Shown in pieces: positions 7,669 to 15,898 of a DNA stretch of 29,233 nucleotides. The notes beneath the pieces were generated by a model, which did no database searches, was not told the DNA's origin, and saw only the letters and a program-made list of their open reading frames with translations. The position numbers and the translations under genes were made by a program. This DNA comes from Bacteroides sp. CAG:709 (lineage in GTDB: Bacteria > Bacteroidota > Bacteroidia > Bacteroidales > UBA932): contig FR882208.1 in NCBI GenBank assembly GCA_000434935.1, positions 227,915 to 257,147 of the forward strand, given 5' to 3'. How positions within the stretch are numbered: position 1 is the stretch's first letter; every line of letters begins with the position of its first letter.

Positions 7669-9096
7669 ATGGGCAAAATGAACACTAATCTACCATATGA
7701 CGAAAAAGATAAATACAGCATATGGGAATATAGTAAGCGGTTGCTTAATAAGACGTTAAATGAAGCTGTTGGGGGAATTCCTGCAGAGTATAATTCAGGA
7801 AAAGGACGGCTTGGGCAGATGGTGGAGAAGTTTTTTTTCGGCTACGAACCAAATTCAGATCCGACACCTGATTTTTCGGAAGCCAATCTTGAGTTAAAGT
7901 GTACGCCTCTTAAACAATTAGCGAATCGTACTCTTCAAATCAAAGAGCGTCTTGTATGCTCAATGATTGACTTTAATGAAGACTACAAACATTCATTTAA
8001 GGAATCGCATGTTTTCATAAAATGTGCGTACATGCTAATCCTCATGTATTTGCATCAGGCCAATGTGCCTGTACAACACCTCAAGTTCATATATTCAATT
8101 TTATGGCAGATTCCCGAGAAAGATTTGCTCATAATGGAGCAGGATTATAATAAGATAACAGCTAAAATTAGAAGCGGCAAGGCTCATGAATTGTCTGAAG
8201 GCGACACCACATATCTTGGAGCTTGCAGAAAAGGCCAAAAAGGAGATGCCGACCAATTCTATACTTTGCCTTCTGGCGAATTAAGTGAGATTCCTGCGCC
8301 ACGACGGGCTTTTTCCTTGAAGCCTCAATACATGAGGATGGTTCTGGATTTTATACAGAAATCCGGAAACAATTCGGGCATGAATACCGCAGCTCTTGTA
8401 GAGGGGTATACTCCAGGTCTTGTTACCAAAGAAGAACTAAAGCAGCAATCATTCGAGGATATATTAATAGGCCGATTTAGTAAATACATTGGCATGAGCT
8501 ATTCGGAGTTATGTGCTGAGTTCGGCATCGATGAAAGTAGCGCAAAGAGTAAATATGCATTGATTGCTAATGCTATCCTCACTATGCAGGGCTCTAGGGG
8601 TGAAGATGTTACAAAGTCGGAAGAATTCAGAAAGTCCGGAATCAGATTAAAGACAATACGTCTTCAGAAGTCAGGCCGTCCTAAAGAGGCCATGTCGTTC
8701 GCTAATATCAACTATTCTGAAATTGTTCATGAAGAAGATTGGTATGATTCAAAACTGTATGAACTCTTTACCAGCAGATTCCTTTTTATTGTTTTCAAAG
8801 ATTATGGAGATAAGACGAAAGAAGACTACCGACTAGAAAAAGTGTTTTTTTGGACCATGCCTTATCAAGACTTGAATGAAGCAGAACTATATTGGGAAAA
8901 CATAAAGGATAACGTCCTTAACAACCACATTTCGCCAGAATACTTCTATAAGGAAAGCGACCACAAGAAATTTCACGTTAGGCCTAAAGCTAAGAATGCT
9001 GCGGATTTAGCAATCAATCCGAATGGCGGTATGTGCAAGAAGTATTGTTATTGGTTTAATCACGATTACATTCAAGATTTCATCAAAAAGAGCTAA
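7669..9096 (+). CDS. Type II restriction endonuclease, Sau3AI/MutH family (probable GATC)
   Basis: This 475-aa protein is close to the length of Sau3AI. The N-terminal catalytic domain shows GKGRLGQMVEKFFFGYEPNS (E53) followed by PDFSEANLELKCTPLK, giving the MutH/Sau3AI active-site set E53, D68, E75 and K77. The C-terminal half (about 290-475) has EFRKSGIRLKTIRLQKSGRP, RFLFIVFKDYG and VFFWTMPYQDL, the pattern of the second, catalytically dead MutH-like domain that in Sau3AI acts as an allosteric site-binding domain. Sau3AI cleaves before GATC, and this enzyme likely does the same (inference from family). It is convergent with a C5 methyltransferase of the M.Sau3AI kind, which supports a complete type II pair. 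No lesion is seen. Confidence 0.88.
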   Translation: MGKMNTNLPYDEKDKYSIWEYSKRLLNKTLNEAVGGIPAEYNSGKGRLGQMVEKFFFGYEPNSDPTPDFSEANLELKCTPLKQLANRTLQIKERLVCSMIDFNEDYKHSFKESHVFIKCAYMLILMYLHQANVPVQHLKFIYSILWQIPEKDLLIMEQDYNKITAKIRSGKAHELSEGDTTYLGACRKGQKGDADQFYTLPSGELSEIPAPRRAFSLKPQYMRMVLDFIQKSGNNSGMNTAALVEGYTPGLVTKEELKQQSFEDILIGRFSKYIGMSYSELCAEFGIDESSAKSKYALIANAILTMQGSRGEDVTKSEEFRKSGIRLKTIRLQKSGRPKEAMSFANINYSEIVHEEDWYDSKLYELFTSRFLFIVFKDYGDKTKEDYRLEKVFFWTMPYQDLNEAELYWENIKDNVLNNHISPEYFYKESDHKKFHVRPKAKNAADLAINPNGGMCKKYCYWFNHDYIQDFIKKS

Positions 9097-9131
9097 AAAA
9101 TAATCCGCGAGTGTACTCCGCGGATTATTTT
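9097..9131. terminator. Bidirectional terminator between nuclease and methyltransferase
   Basis: A perfect 13-bp inverted repeat (AAAATAATCCGCG at 9097-9109 and its complement at 9119-9131) has a 9-nt loop and an A run on one side with a T run on the other. It therefore works for both converging genes. It overlaps the methyltransferase stop codon by two bases. Confidence 0.9.
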
Positions 9132-10383
9132 ATTTCAACCTTTTTTCAAGTTCTTCTCCAATCTTCGTTACAATGCCACAGACAAGAGCATTACCCATTA
9201 AGAAAGCTCTTTTACTATTTGAGACCTTAGGATGTTCTGTGTGATTATCCGGAAACATATTTAGCCTCTCAAGTTCAATGGGTGTCAGTCTCCTTAGCCT
9301 GTTCGTATCATCTTTGATGACGTGCCTACACCTGTCTGGGCCAGAGCCACCTTCGGATGTAATGATAGTTCGAGATGGTTTGTCGAGGGAGTCCGGAAAG
9401 GACATTGCGCCTTCTGTATAAAAATATTTAAAGCCATTAGCTTTAGTACGCTCCTCTCGCTTTGATCCTTTAAAGTATTTCCACCTTTCAATGTCGGTCT
9501 CCGGTATATAGAAGGATTCTATATCTTTAGGTTTCTGCTCTCCAGTTACAATACACTCGCCAAGAGTAGTATAATGTCCAGAATAAGAAGACATATAATC
9601 TACAGAATACGCAGTCCCCTGATACATTACACCTGCTTTTTCAAACGGGCTGTCACCTTTGATGGCGTTAAAGTTTGATGTGATGTCAAGCAGGCGATTT
9701 TTTGATTTGTTAGATAGTACTGTACTACGTATTTCGGAAAGGTTTACTGCCAGCGGGAAAGACTTAGCGAAAACGCCATCGCTGCAAATCCACTTTTCCG
9801 GATTAGTATAACTCTTGCCAATCTTACTGTCATTGAGATACGCAACAATATATGTCCTACGTCGCTTTTGAGGCATACCATAGTCTGCGGCGTTAATGAC
9901 CCTCCATTCGACAATATATCCCATTTCATTTAAGCACTCAAGGATGATTGCAAAATCACGACCTCGTTGAGATGCAGGGGACAATAGTAATCTATCAACA
10001 TTTTCCAGAAGGAGGACAGCAGGTCTCTTATCGCCTTTCTGCTTCAATATATTATAGATTGACCACCAGAGAACACCTTTCTTCCCTTCTATCCCCTTTG
10101 ATCGGCTAAGAGTAGAAGCTACTGAATAATCTTGACATGGGAATCCTCCCACAAGCATATCATGATCCGGAATATCATTGACAGAAACCGAGTTGATATC
10201 TATGTTACTGATGCTTCCTTCTCCAAAATTTTTCTCATAGACCATAGCTGCATGCTGAGTCTTAGTCGCTGGTTCCCACTGGTTTGCCCAAACAACTTTA
10301 TAGAAATCAGCATCGGCTCTTTCAAGACCGACCCTGAAGCCGCCGACTCCGGCAAATAATTCTATGACCTTACACTTTCTCAT
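9130..10383 (-). CDS. C5-cytosine DNA methyltransferase, M.Sau3AI-like
   Basis: This 417-aa enzyme transfers a methyl group from AdoMet to cytosine C5. Motif I is ELFAGVGGFRVGLE (F10-E21), motif IV is GGFPCQDYSVA (catalytic C83), motif VI is LLLENVDRLL (ENV 127-129), motif VIII is NAADYGMPQKRRRTYIV and motif X is LMGNALV. NQWEPATKTQHA after motif II and GGFPCQDYS resemble methyltransferases paired with Sau3AI-type enzymes, so the likely product is methylation of the C in GATC, protecting from the neighbouring nuclease (inference). It is transcribed toward the nuclease from its own promoter, which lets it be expressed separately. That is sensible for a system entering a new host. Confidence 0.92.
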   Translation of the reverse strand: MRKCKVIELFAGVGGFRVGLERADADFYKVVWANQWEPATKTQHAAMVYEKNFGEGSISNIDINSVSVNDIPDHDMLVGGFPCQDYSVASTLSRSKGIEGKKGVLWWSIYNILKQKGDKRPAVLLLENVDRLLLSPASQRGRDFAIILECLNEMGYIVEWRVINAADYGMPQKRRRTYIVAYLNDSKIGKSYTNPEKWICSDGVFAKSFPLAVNLSEIRSTVLSNKSKNRLLDITSNFNAIKGDSPFEKAGVMYQGTAYSVDYMSSYSGHYTTLGECIVTGEQKPKDIESFYIPETDIERWKYFKGSKREERTKANGFKYFYTEGAMSFPDSLDKPSRTIITSEGGSGPDRCRHVIKDDTNRLRRLTPIELERLNMFPDNHTEHPKVSNSKRAFLMGNALVCGIVTKIGEELEKRLK

Positions 10384-10390
10384 TAAAAAA

Positions 10391-10469
10391 CCAAAATTTG
10401 AGATGCAAAATTAGTCAAAAAACACTTTTGATCCAAATTTGAACGGCAGAAAAAACTTCCAAAATTTGA
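10391..10469 (-). promoter_or_regulatory. Methyltransferase promoter with three CCAAA(A)TTTGA repeats and a GATC
   Basis: On the minus strand the -7 box TAATTTTG is at 10413-10406. A -33 TTTG at 10437-10434 lies 20 bp upstream, an exact Bacteroidetes arrangement. The near-palindrome CCAAAATTTGA occurs at 10391-10401 and 10459-10469, with CCAAATTTGA at 10433-10442. The middle copy covers the -33 box. A GATC at 10430-10433 lies directly beside that box. This looks like an operator array and/or a methylation-sensitive promoter. Confidence 0.55.
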
Positions 10470-10670
10470 TGATTTGAATCGCAGCGGTGAATCTCAATAA
10501 GTTAGGGGGCATTAGATGTTTTCATCCTGAGCGAAGCAGATAACAACACATAGCTGTCTGGTTGTAACAATTGAAGTGCTTTAATGGCAATGAACACTTT
10601 CCCATTTAATTAGGCACAAATAAGCATAACTATTATGCGTATCACTATTGACAACATTCAGTATTATGCA

Positions 10671-10723
10671 TAAATTTGCCTTAGCCATCTTCGAACTTGT
10701 AAAGGCCATCGGAAATGGTGCGC
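10671..10723 (+). promoter_or_regulatory. Promoter plus leader block, copy 1 (upstream of SIR2 gene)
   Basis: The -7 box TAAATTTG (10671-10678) is followed at a fixed distance by CGGAAATGGTGCGC (10710-10723). The whole 53-bp block aligns without gaps to 16765-16817, roughly two thirds identical. It would start a leader of about 200 nt before the SIR2 gene. The rest of the 10384-10882 gap holds the methyltransferase promoter and no gene that I can support. Confidence 0.45.
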
Positions 10724-10882
10724 AGTTGTTTGTATCATTTGCCCTCATAATTAGTAATGGTTATCATTTACCATCAAAGAGCTATGCGCTCCACATTACT
10801 ATTAGATATTAGGTGCCGGCTCAATAGGACGCCATATCAGGATAACTACTTTGCGCTTTTTAGTTAATAGCACAGACTCATT

Positions 10883-12787
10883 ATGAATAAATATAAAAAG
10901 ATAATAGAGCTAATCAGGAGAGAAGACGTCACGCTATTTGTGGGGTCAGGATGTTCTATCGCCTCTAATGCCCCTTCTGCTAAAGAATTAGCTGACAAAT
11001 TTTGGCCGTTGTTAGAACCTGCCTATCAAGACGATGATATCAAGTCTTCATTGCAAGATGTCACTGAAAATCTTGTTATCCAAGAAGGTGCAGATCGAAC
11101 AAAGCTCAATAAGGTGTTGGTTGACACCTTTACGAGTTTGACCCCTTCAACTTTTCATGACTTGCTTCCTCGAATCCCGCACTTTCATACAATTATTACA
11201 ACGAACTATGATTTCCTGATTGAAACTGCCTATTCTTTCGATTTAAGTCAAGTTATAGCTAGCGATCCCGAACTCGTTAATACAGATTCAAGAAAGGTTC
11301 AGTTGCTAAAGATTCATGGAGACACGAAACATCTGGAAGACATTGTTATTACAAAGTCAGATTACCGCCACTTTCTTGAATCGCCAAAAAACAGTCTTCT
11401 TTGGAGTAGGATTACCACAGAATTCACATCTAAACATATAGTATTTGTTGGTTATAGCGCCGAAGATCAAAACATTCTGAATTTAATCGAGCACATTAAG
11501 AAGAAAACATCTGGCTCCATCAAACAAATGTTTCTGATTTCTCCATCTTTGAAAAAAGCTCAAGAAAAGAGAGTGAAAGATATGGGAGTCTCAATCATCA
11601 AGGGAACCGGAGAAGATTTTCTTAAGATGACTATCTCATCATTGAAAGAATCATTCGGAGAAGACAAATATAACAATATTTGTTCTCAAGACACTCTTTG
11701 TCGTTTTGCTTTACTTAACGGAATCCAATTTTCATTCGAGAACAGCGGCAAACATACAAGAATAACTCATTGGAGTAGTTTAAATGGAAATCCGTGTCCA
11801 TTAAAAATGAATTTTGCCACTAAATCACTGGATCTCATTGGTGGAAGAAATCCAACCACAATCAATGATATCGTTAAAGGTTTTGGTATCCCGATGTACG
11901 CATTAACATCTGAAGAGTTATCAACTTTCCGAATGAGCGTCAATGATTTGCGAATCAATGGAGAGAGCGAGATGAAGAAAGTCCTTATTGGTCCTGCCAT
12001 TAATGACTTAGATGTTGCTTTTATTTCCCATGATCATAGCATTGACTGCCGATGCAAAGCAAAGAAATACTCTGAGAATGGTGTCTGTCATATCCTAATA
12101 CCGACACCCATATATAATTTTGAGTTAAAAATCGATTTCTCCAACATTTCAAAAAACGCTTTTACTGGAGAACTTACGACAAGGCTTAATGAAGGGCGTT
12201 TTGAAGATTTGGAGAAGGCCACCAAATGGACTAACATGTTGGCCAACCTCCAAGATAATGTAGGTATAACCTTACATTTAGGCCAGCTATACCTCGAGAA
12301 TTTGAATTTTTCCAACAAGGAAGAGTCTCAACCCCTATACAGGGACTGGCTAAACTATTGCCAAAACCTATCGGATATTGAAAAAGCAACCAGCACGATT
12401 TTCCCGCAATACGATGGGTTTACTCCTGATAATTTATTCCACTCAAAGATTCTAAAATCTTACTTTAGACAAGAGGCTTTTTTTGACAAACCGAAGAAAG
12501 AATATAGGTCATTTACTCTTGATATAGATAAAGGTAACTTTCATGGAACCGGCGACTATATAGTAAGAGCTGTCACTAGAATTAATGGGCCTATTTCTCT
12601 ATGTGGCCTTGAATATTCCATTGCAGAAGAAAGAGTACTAATGAGACATTGTAAGATTGAATCTGTAGATTATATAGATGACAAAAAAGAGCGTCTTCAT
12701 ATTACAAATCTGCAGGACACAATTCAGTATGAGTATTGTGATGAAAATGAGCCCGATAGCGTAATTGGAGAAGGAAAAATCGAATAA
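10883..12787 (+). CDS. SIR2-domain protein, probable NAD-consuming defence effector
   Basis: This 634-aa protein has an N-terminal SIR2-like domain (about 1-250). The dinucleotide-binding loop is FVGSGCSIAS (19-28), then TTNYD (106-110), KIHGD (H145 in the catalytic position) and FVGYSAEDQN (188-197), the form seen in bacterial anti-phage SIR2 proteins. In characterised defence relatives (Thoeris ThsA, DSR-type proteins) this domain hydrolyses NAD+ to stop phage growth. That activity is inferred here. The C-terminal 380 residues look beta-rich with no family I recognise, and would be the sensor or regulatory part. It stands alone, between the methyltransferase promoter and the XRE/CoiA pair. 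No membrane segment or second effector gene is seen. Confidence 0.82.
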   Translation: MNKYKKIIELIRREDVTLFVGSGCSIASNAPSAKELADKFWPLLEPAYQDDDIKSSLQDVTENLVIQEGADRTKLNKVLVDTFTSLTPSTFHDLLPRIPHFHTIITTNYDFLIETAYSFDLSQVIASDPELVNTDSRKVQLLKIHGDTKHLEDIVITKSDYRHFLESPKNSLLWSRITTEFTSKHIVFVGYSAEDQNILNLIEHIKKKTSGSIKQMFLISPSLKKAQEKRVKDMGVSIIKGTGEDFLKMTISSLKESFGEDKYNNICSQDTLCRFALLNGIQFSFENSGKHTRITHWSSLNGNPCPLKMNFATKSLDLIGGRNPTTINDIVKGFGIPMYALTSEELSTFRMSVNDLRINGESEMKKVLIGPAINDLDVAFISHDHSIDCRCKAKKYSENGVCHILIPTPIYNFELKIDFSNISKNAFTGELTTRLNEGRFEDLEKATKWTNMLANLQDNVGITLHLGQLYLENLNFSNKEESQPLYRDWLNYCQNLSDIEKATSTIFPQYDGFTPDNLFHSKILKSYFRQEAFFDKPKKEYRSFTLDIDKGNFHGTGDYIVRAVTRINGPISLCGLEYSIAEERVLMRHCKIESVDYIDDKKERLHITNLQDTIQYEYCDENEPDSVIGEGKIE

Positions 12788-12919
12788 GCATAAGAAGTAT
12801 CTCAAGTAAATCCATCAACTAGAATCATCCTCATCGAGCATATAATCACTTGTACGATCTTCACGCCGTTAGTGTTCCTAATGTCAATCTAAAACCACAT
12901 TTTGGATTGCACAAATCCC

Positions 12920-12961
12920 AATTGGTAAATTTGCCAATTTAAATAACATTCTCTATATTTG
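12920..12961 (+). promoter_or_regulatory. Promoter and likely operator of the XRE/CoiA-like pair
   Basis: TTTG at 12930-12933, a 20-bp spacer and TATATTTG at 12954-12961 form a near-ideal Bacteroidetes promoter. The inverted repeat AATTGG-N8-CCAATT (12920-12939) straddles the -33 box and is a natural operator for the XRE protein encoded just downstream. The -7 box position rules out the upstream TTG at 12959 as the start. Confidence 0.6.
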
Positions 12962-13015
12962 CCCAAAGTTAAATTTTCCTGTGGGGTGCACCACATTAAA
13001 AACGCTTGGAAAATT

Positions 13016-13507
13016 ATGGACAAGAATCTAAAAAAATTTATGGCGACTGAGACTAGGTCTCGCGCCCAGATCCTCGACAGGCACTTTGTTGAGGTACAGA
13101 CGCCAGATGGCGAACTCGTCAAAATCATGTCAGACATTGCCAAGTACGACAGCGATGAATACAAGGCCTATGTCCTCCACTTGATTGAATTCATCTTCGA
13201 CCGGAACTTCTCCGATAACAAAGAACAGATGGCAAGCCGCATCAGCCGAGATTTTCTACTTAATGCCGTGCCATCAATGGGCATGGACTCCGGTAACCGA
13301 CAAGCCGAGCGTGTTCGCATTGGTAAGCGCATCAAGGAACTTCGTGAGGCCAAAAAGATGGAAGCACGCGATCTGGCCCTGCTCACAGGTATTGATGCTG
13401 CCAACCTCTCCCGCATTGAACAGGGCAAGTACTCCACCGGCGTGGACATCCTCTCCCGTATATGCGTTATACTTGACGCACATTTGGATTTGATTCCCAA
13501 CAGCTAA
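13016..13507 (+). CDS. XRE-family helix-turn-helix protein
   Basis: This is a 163-aa protein from the ATG at 13016. An upstream TTG at 12959 lies inside the -7 box and would be untranscribed. The C-terminal 65 residues form a Cro/C1-type HTH: IGKRIKELREAKKMEARDLA, LLTGIDAANLSRIEQGKYS, then a third helix DILSRICVILDAHLDLIP. The N-terminal 85 residues (MDKNLKKFMATETRSRAQIL onward) match nothing I know and may sense a partner. It is followed after 13 bp by the CoiA-like nuclease gene, so the two form an operon. The inverted repeat over its promoter suggests autorepression. It may control its own operon or act as the specificity or antitoxin half of a two-gene unit. Confidence 0.85.
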   Translation: MDKNLKKFMATETRSRAQILDRHFVEVQTPDGELVKIMSDIAKYDSDEYKAYVLHLIEFIFDRNFSDNKEQMASRISRDFLLNAVPSMGMDSGNRQAERVRIGKRIKELREAKKMEARDLALLTGIDAANLSRIEQGKYSTGVDILSRICVILDAHLDLIPNS

Positions 13508-13520
13508 AAGTAATCTTACC

Positions 13521-14630
13521 ATGCCTGGTATAAAATATCACTATGCTCTTGATGAGCAAAACCATCTAGTATGCATTGACGAAGTTTCAATAGAAGATCG
13601 ACACGCCCATTCCTATCATTGCCTGAACTGCGGTGCCGGCATGATTCCTCGAATGGGCAAAGTACGATCCCGCCATTTTGCCCATCGTGGCGATGAGGAC
13701 AATTGCGGAAACGAGACCTATCTCCACAAATTGGCCAAGCGACTGATTAAAGAGAAGTTCGACCGAGAAGGCGCGTTTGAGGTCGGCTACTACCGCGAAG
13801 TCAAATGCTCAGATCAAGACACCTGTCCTTTCGCTAAGCCAGAAGAATGTCACGAATGGAAACTGGACACATTTGACCTGAAGCAATTTTATGACACCTG
13901 CATTGAGGAACAATCAGTAGATGACTACATTGCTGACCTGCTGCTTACCAGCTCAGAGAAGCCTAATCGGGAGCCGGTCTTAATAGAGATTCAAGTATCG
14001 CATAAGAGCACAGACCAAAAGCTCCAGTCAGGGCTGCGAATCATTGAAATCCGCATAAAGACAGAAGAGGACATCAAATCACTCTTGAGCTCGCCTATTG
14101 TTGAAAACCCTGACACACAATTCGGTTATATCAGGGACATAGAAACGATCGGGTTCGCCAAGTTCCACAACTTCAAGAAGAAAGCCTCTTCACCTGAACC
14201 GTTGGAGAAACGCGACATACAACGATTCTACCTATTCCGCAGCGGAAAGGCATTCGTTACTAATATGGACGAACCCAAATCATGCAGAGAGGTTCACACG
14301 AAAGATAATGACAAAGCTATTTTCGAGGCCAGCATCGACTGTTTCTACCTGAATTCCCCTTCTCCTTATGAGTTCGGATATATGGCAGCGATTCAGAATG
14401 GAATCCAAGTGCGAACTTGCCAATTCTGCAAATACCACCGAAGTGGATACGAGGTCGGCCTCCGCTTAGATCCAATCTTCTGCTGTCTCTATAAAAAATA
14501 CGGCACGCCAGAGAATCCAGAGCCACAATACGCCCACCAATGCCAATACTACCGTGAAGACAAGGAACTTATGGATAAAGTCAGTAGGCAGATGCCTCCA
14601 ATTGTGATTGCAAACAGCGAATCAGAATAA
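13521..14630 (+). CDS. CoiA-like nuclease with zinc-finger N-terminus
   Basis: This 369-aa protein resembles competence protein CoiA-type nucleases. The N-terminal zinc ribbon has CLNC (C34, C37) followed by RSRHFAH (H52, H55). A helical segment (YLHKLAKRLIKEKF) and then a PD-(D/E)XK-like core follow: YIADLLL (D139) and VLIEIQVSH (E156, Q158), the D...ExQ variant seen in the CoiA family. A Cys-rich C-terminus (CQFCKYH, FCCLY, HQCQYY) suggests a second metal site. CoiA proteins have been linked to processing of recombination intermediates. Here the pairing with an XRE regulator inside a defence island suggests a nuclease effector, which is inference. It is the second gene of a two-gene operon. 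Confidence 0.75.
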   Translation: MPGIKYHYALDEQNHLVCIDEVSIEDRHAHSYHCLNCGAGMIPRMGKVRSRHFAHRGDEDNCGNETYLHKLAKRLIKEKFDREGAFEVGYYREVKCSDQDTCPFAKPEECHEWKLDTFDLKQFYDTCIEEQSVDDYIADLLLTSSEKPNREPVLIEIQVSHKSTDQKLQSGLRIIEIRIKTEEDIKSLLSSPIVENPDTQFGYIRDIETIGFAKFHNFKKKASSPEPLEKRDIQRFYLFRSGKAFVTNMDEPKSCREVHTKDNDKAIFEASIDCFYLNSPSPYEFGYMAAIQNGIQVRTCQFCKYHRSGYEVGLRLDPIFCCLYKKYGTPENPEPQYAHQCQYYREDKELMDKVSRQMPPIVIANSESE

Positions 14631-14916
14631 AACGGAGCAAACATTTGCGGTAGGCTTTTCTAAAGATGAATAAGCCAGAGCTTATCACATGTGCTCCAAT
14701 AAAGACGATCATTTGATGTAACTTCCACCGGCCCCTTGCCGGTTGTCAATCTTACAAGGAAATAAGCCAAAACTCTTCTTAATCGACAAAATTACCCTAA
14801 AAAGCGCCTCTTATCCGACAAAATTGCTCATTCGGGCATTTCACGAGATTATTATTGTAAAAAATTTCATTCTTAAAAATGCAACATGGCAGTCTTTGAT
14901 AAGAATTCGTCATGAG

Positions 14917-14967
14917 CACCTATACGTCGCCAAACTTTCTTGACGGCATCACATAATATGCATATAT
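14917..14967 (+). repeat. Direct repeat flanking the AbiE cassette, left copy
   Basis: This 51-bp block starts CACCTATACGTCGCC and runs to ATGCATATAT. It aligns to 16719-16769 with four mismatches; the inner 44 bp differ at only two positions. The pair brackets the AbiEi/AbiEii genes at a spacing of 1802 bp. The rest of the 14631-15094 gap contains a small GC hairpin at 14727-14743 without a T tract and the abiE promoter. I see no gene in it. Confidence 0.85.
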
Positions 14968-15058
14968 GTAAGCTATATATGGCTTATATTTGTCCAATTA
15001 CTTCAGAAACGGCATTCAAATATTTTCCATTTACTTGCGATATTATACAAAATTTGTC

Positions 15059-15066
15059 TAACTTTG
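15059..15066 (+). promoter_or_regulatory. -7 box of the abiE operon
   Basis: TAACTTTG matches TAnnTTTG, 28 bp upstream of the AbiEi ATG at 15095. A second possible box, TATATTTG, is at 14985-14992. Confidence 0.5.
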
Positions 15067-15094
15067 CAAGTAAATAGAAGAAATACATAAAACC

Positions 15095-15898
15095 ATGAGC
15101 ATTGCAGACTGGATAGAAGGACTGGCTCCGAGCGGCCGATACACATTCTCCAAAGAGGATGTGCGGAAGGCTTTTCCCTCAATGTCAGCCACTACCGTCG
15201 CCATGTCGTTGCACCGCGCCGTGGCCAAAGGCCGGATCTTCTCCCCTTGCCGCGGTTTCTATGTGGTCGTACCCGAGGAGTACCGCCTATGGAAGGCCGT
15301 GCCGCAGGAAGTGTATCTGGACCGGATGATGCAGTATCTCCAGCGGAAATACTACGTCTCACTACTTAGTGCCGCCGAGCGCCACGGCGCAGCGCACCAG
15401 GCACCGATGGGTTTCCAGGTGATGGTTGAGCCGCCTGTTCTACGAGACAAGGAGCGCGAAGGCTATGCCATCCGTTATGCCGAGCGCAAGGAAATCTCAA
15501 TGTCCTATATCGAGCGCCTGGAGGTACCTGCCGGCTGGCTGAACATCTCCTGCCCTGAACTGACGGCAGTGGACATGGTAGCATATCAGGAACACATCGG
15601 TGGCCTCACGAGGGCGGCAACGGTATTGGAAGAATTGTCTCTGAAGCTGGATTTCACCAAGTTGGACGCCGACTTCCTGAAGGTCGCTTTCGCTCCCGTA
15701 TTCCAGCGTCTAGGCTACCTACTGGACTGTGTATTGGGAGAAGAATCCATCGCCGACGGTCTGCACGCCCTGATGAAAGCCGGAGGTATGAAGATGAAAG
15801 CCGTGCCGCTCAGACTGGGCACATCGGTTGATAACGCCGAAGTGGACAAAAAATGGAAAGTGATAGTGAATCAAGAAATAGAAATTGATGACTTATGA
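15095..15898 (+). CDS. Type IV toxin-antitoxin system antitoxin AbiEi
   Basis: This 267-aa protein has the two-domain AbiEi pattern. An N-terminal winged helix-turn-helix (about 10-60: YTFSKEDVRKAFPSMSATTV, a second helix, then a KGRIFSPCRGFYVVVPEEYR wing) resembles the AbiEi_4-type DNA-binding domain. The C-terminal domain has YYVSLLSAAERHGAAHQAP and the block LNISCPELTAVDMVAYQEHI that is typical of the family. AbiEi represses its own promoter and antagonises the AbiEii toxin. The stop overlaps the toxin start by four bases (ATGA), as in most abiE operons. The composition is GC-rich compared with the flanking modules, indicating a separate origin. Confidence 0.9.
   Translation: MSIADWIEGLAPSGRYTFSKEDVRKAFPSMSATTVAMSLHRAVAKGRIFSPCRGFYVVVPEEYRLWKAVPQEVYLDRMMQYLQRKYYVSLLSAAERHGAAHQAPMGFQVMVEPPVLRDKEREGYAIRYAERKEISMSYIERLEVPAGWLNISCPELTAVDMVAYQEHIGGLTRAATVLEELSLKLDFTKLDADFLKVAFAPVFQRLGYLLDCVLGEESIADGLHALMKAGGMKMKAVPLRLGTSVDNAEVDKKWKVIVNQEIEIDDL

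Noticed and set aside
12959..13015. Longer start (TTG at 12959) for the XRE protein
   Set aside because: The TTG overlaps the -7 box TATATTTG at 12954-12961, so it would lie upstream of or at the transcription start. The ATG at 13016 fits.
14743..14943. 66-codon frame between the CoiA-like and abiE genes
   Set aside because: It has a non-ATG start, no family resemblance, and its end lies inside the direct repeat. I treat the gap as non-coding.
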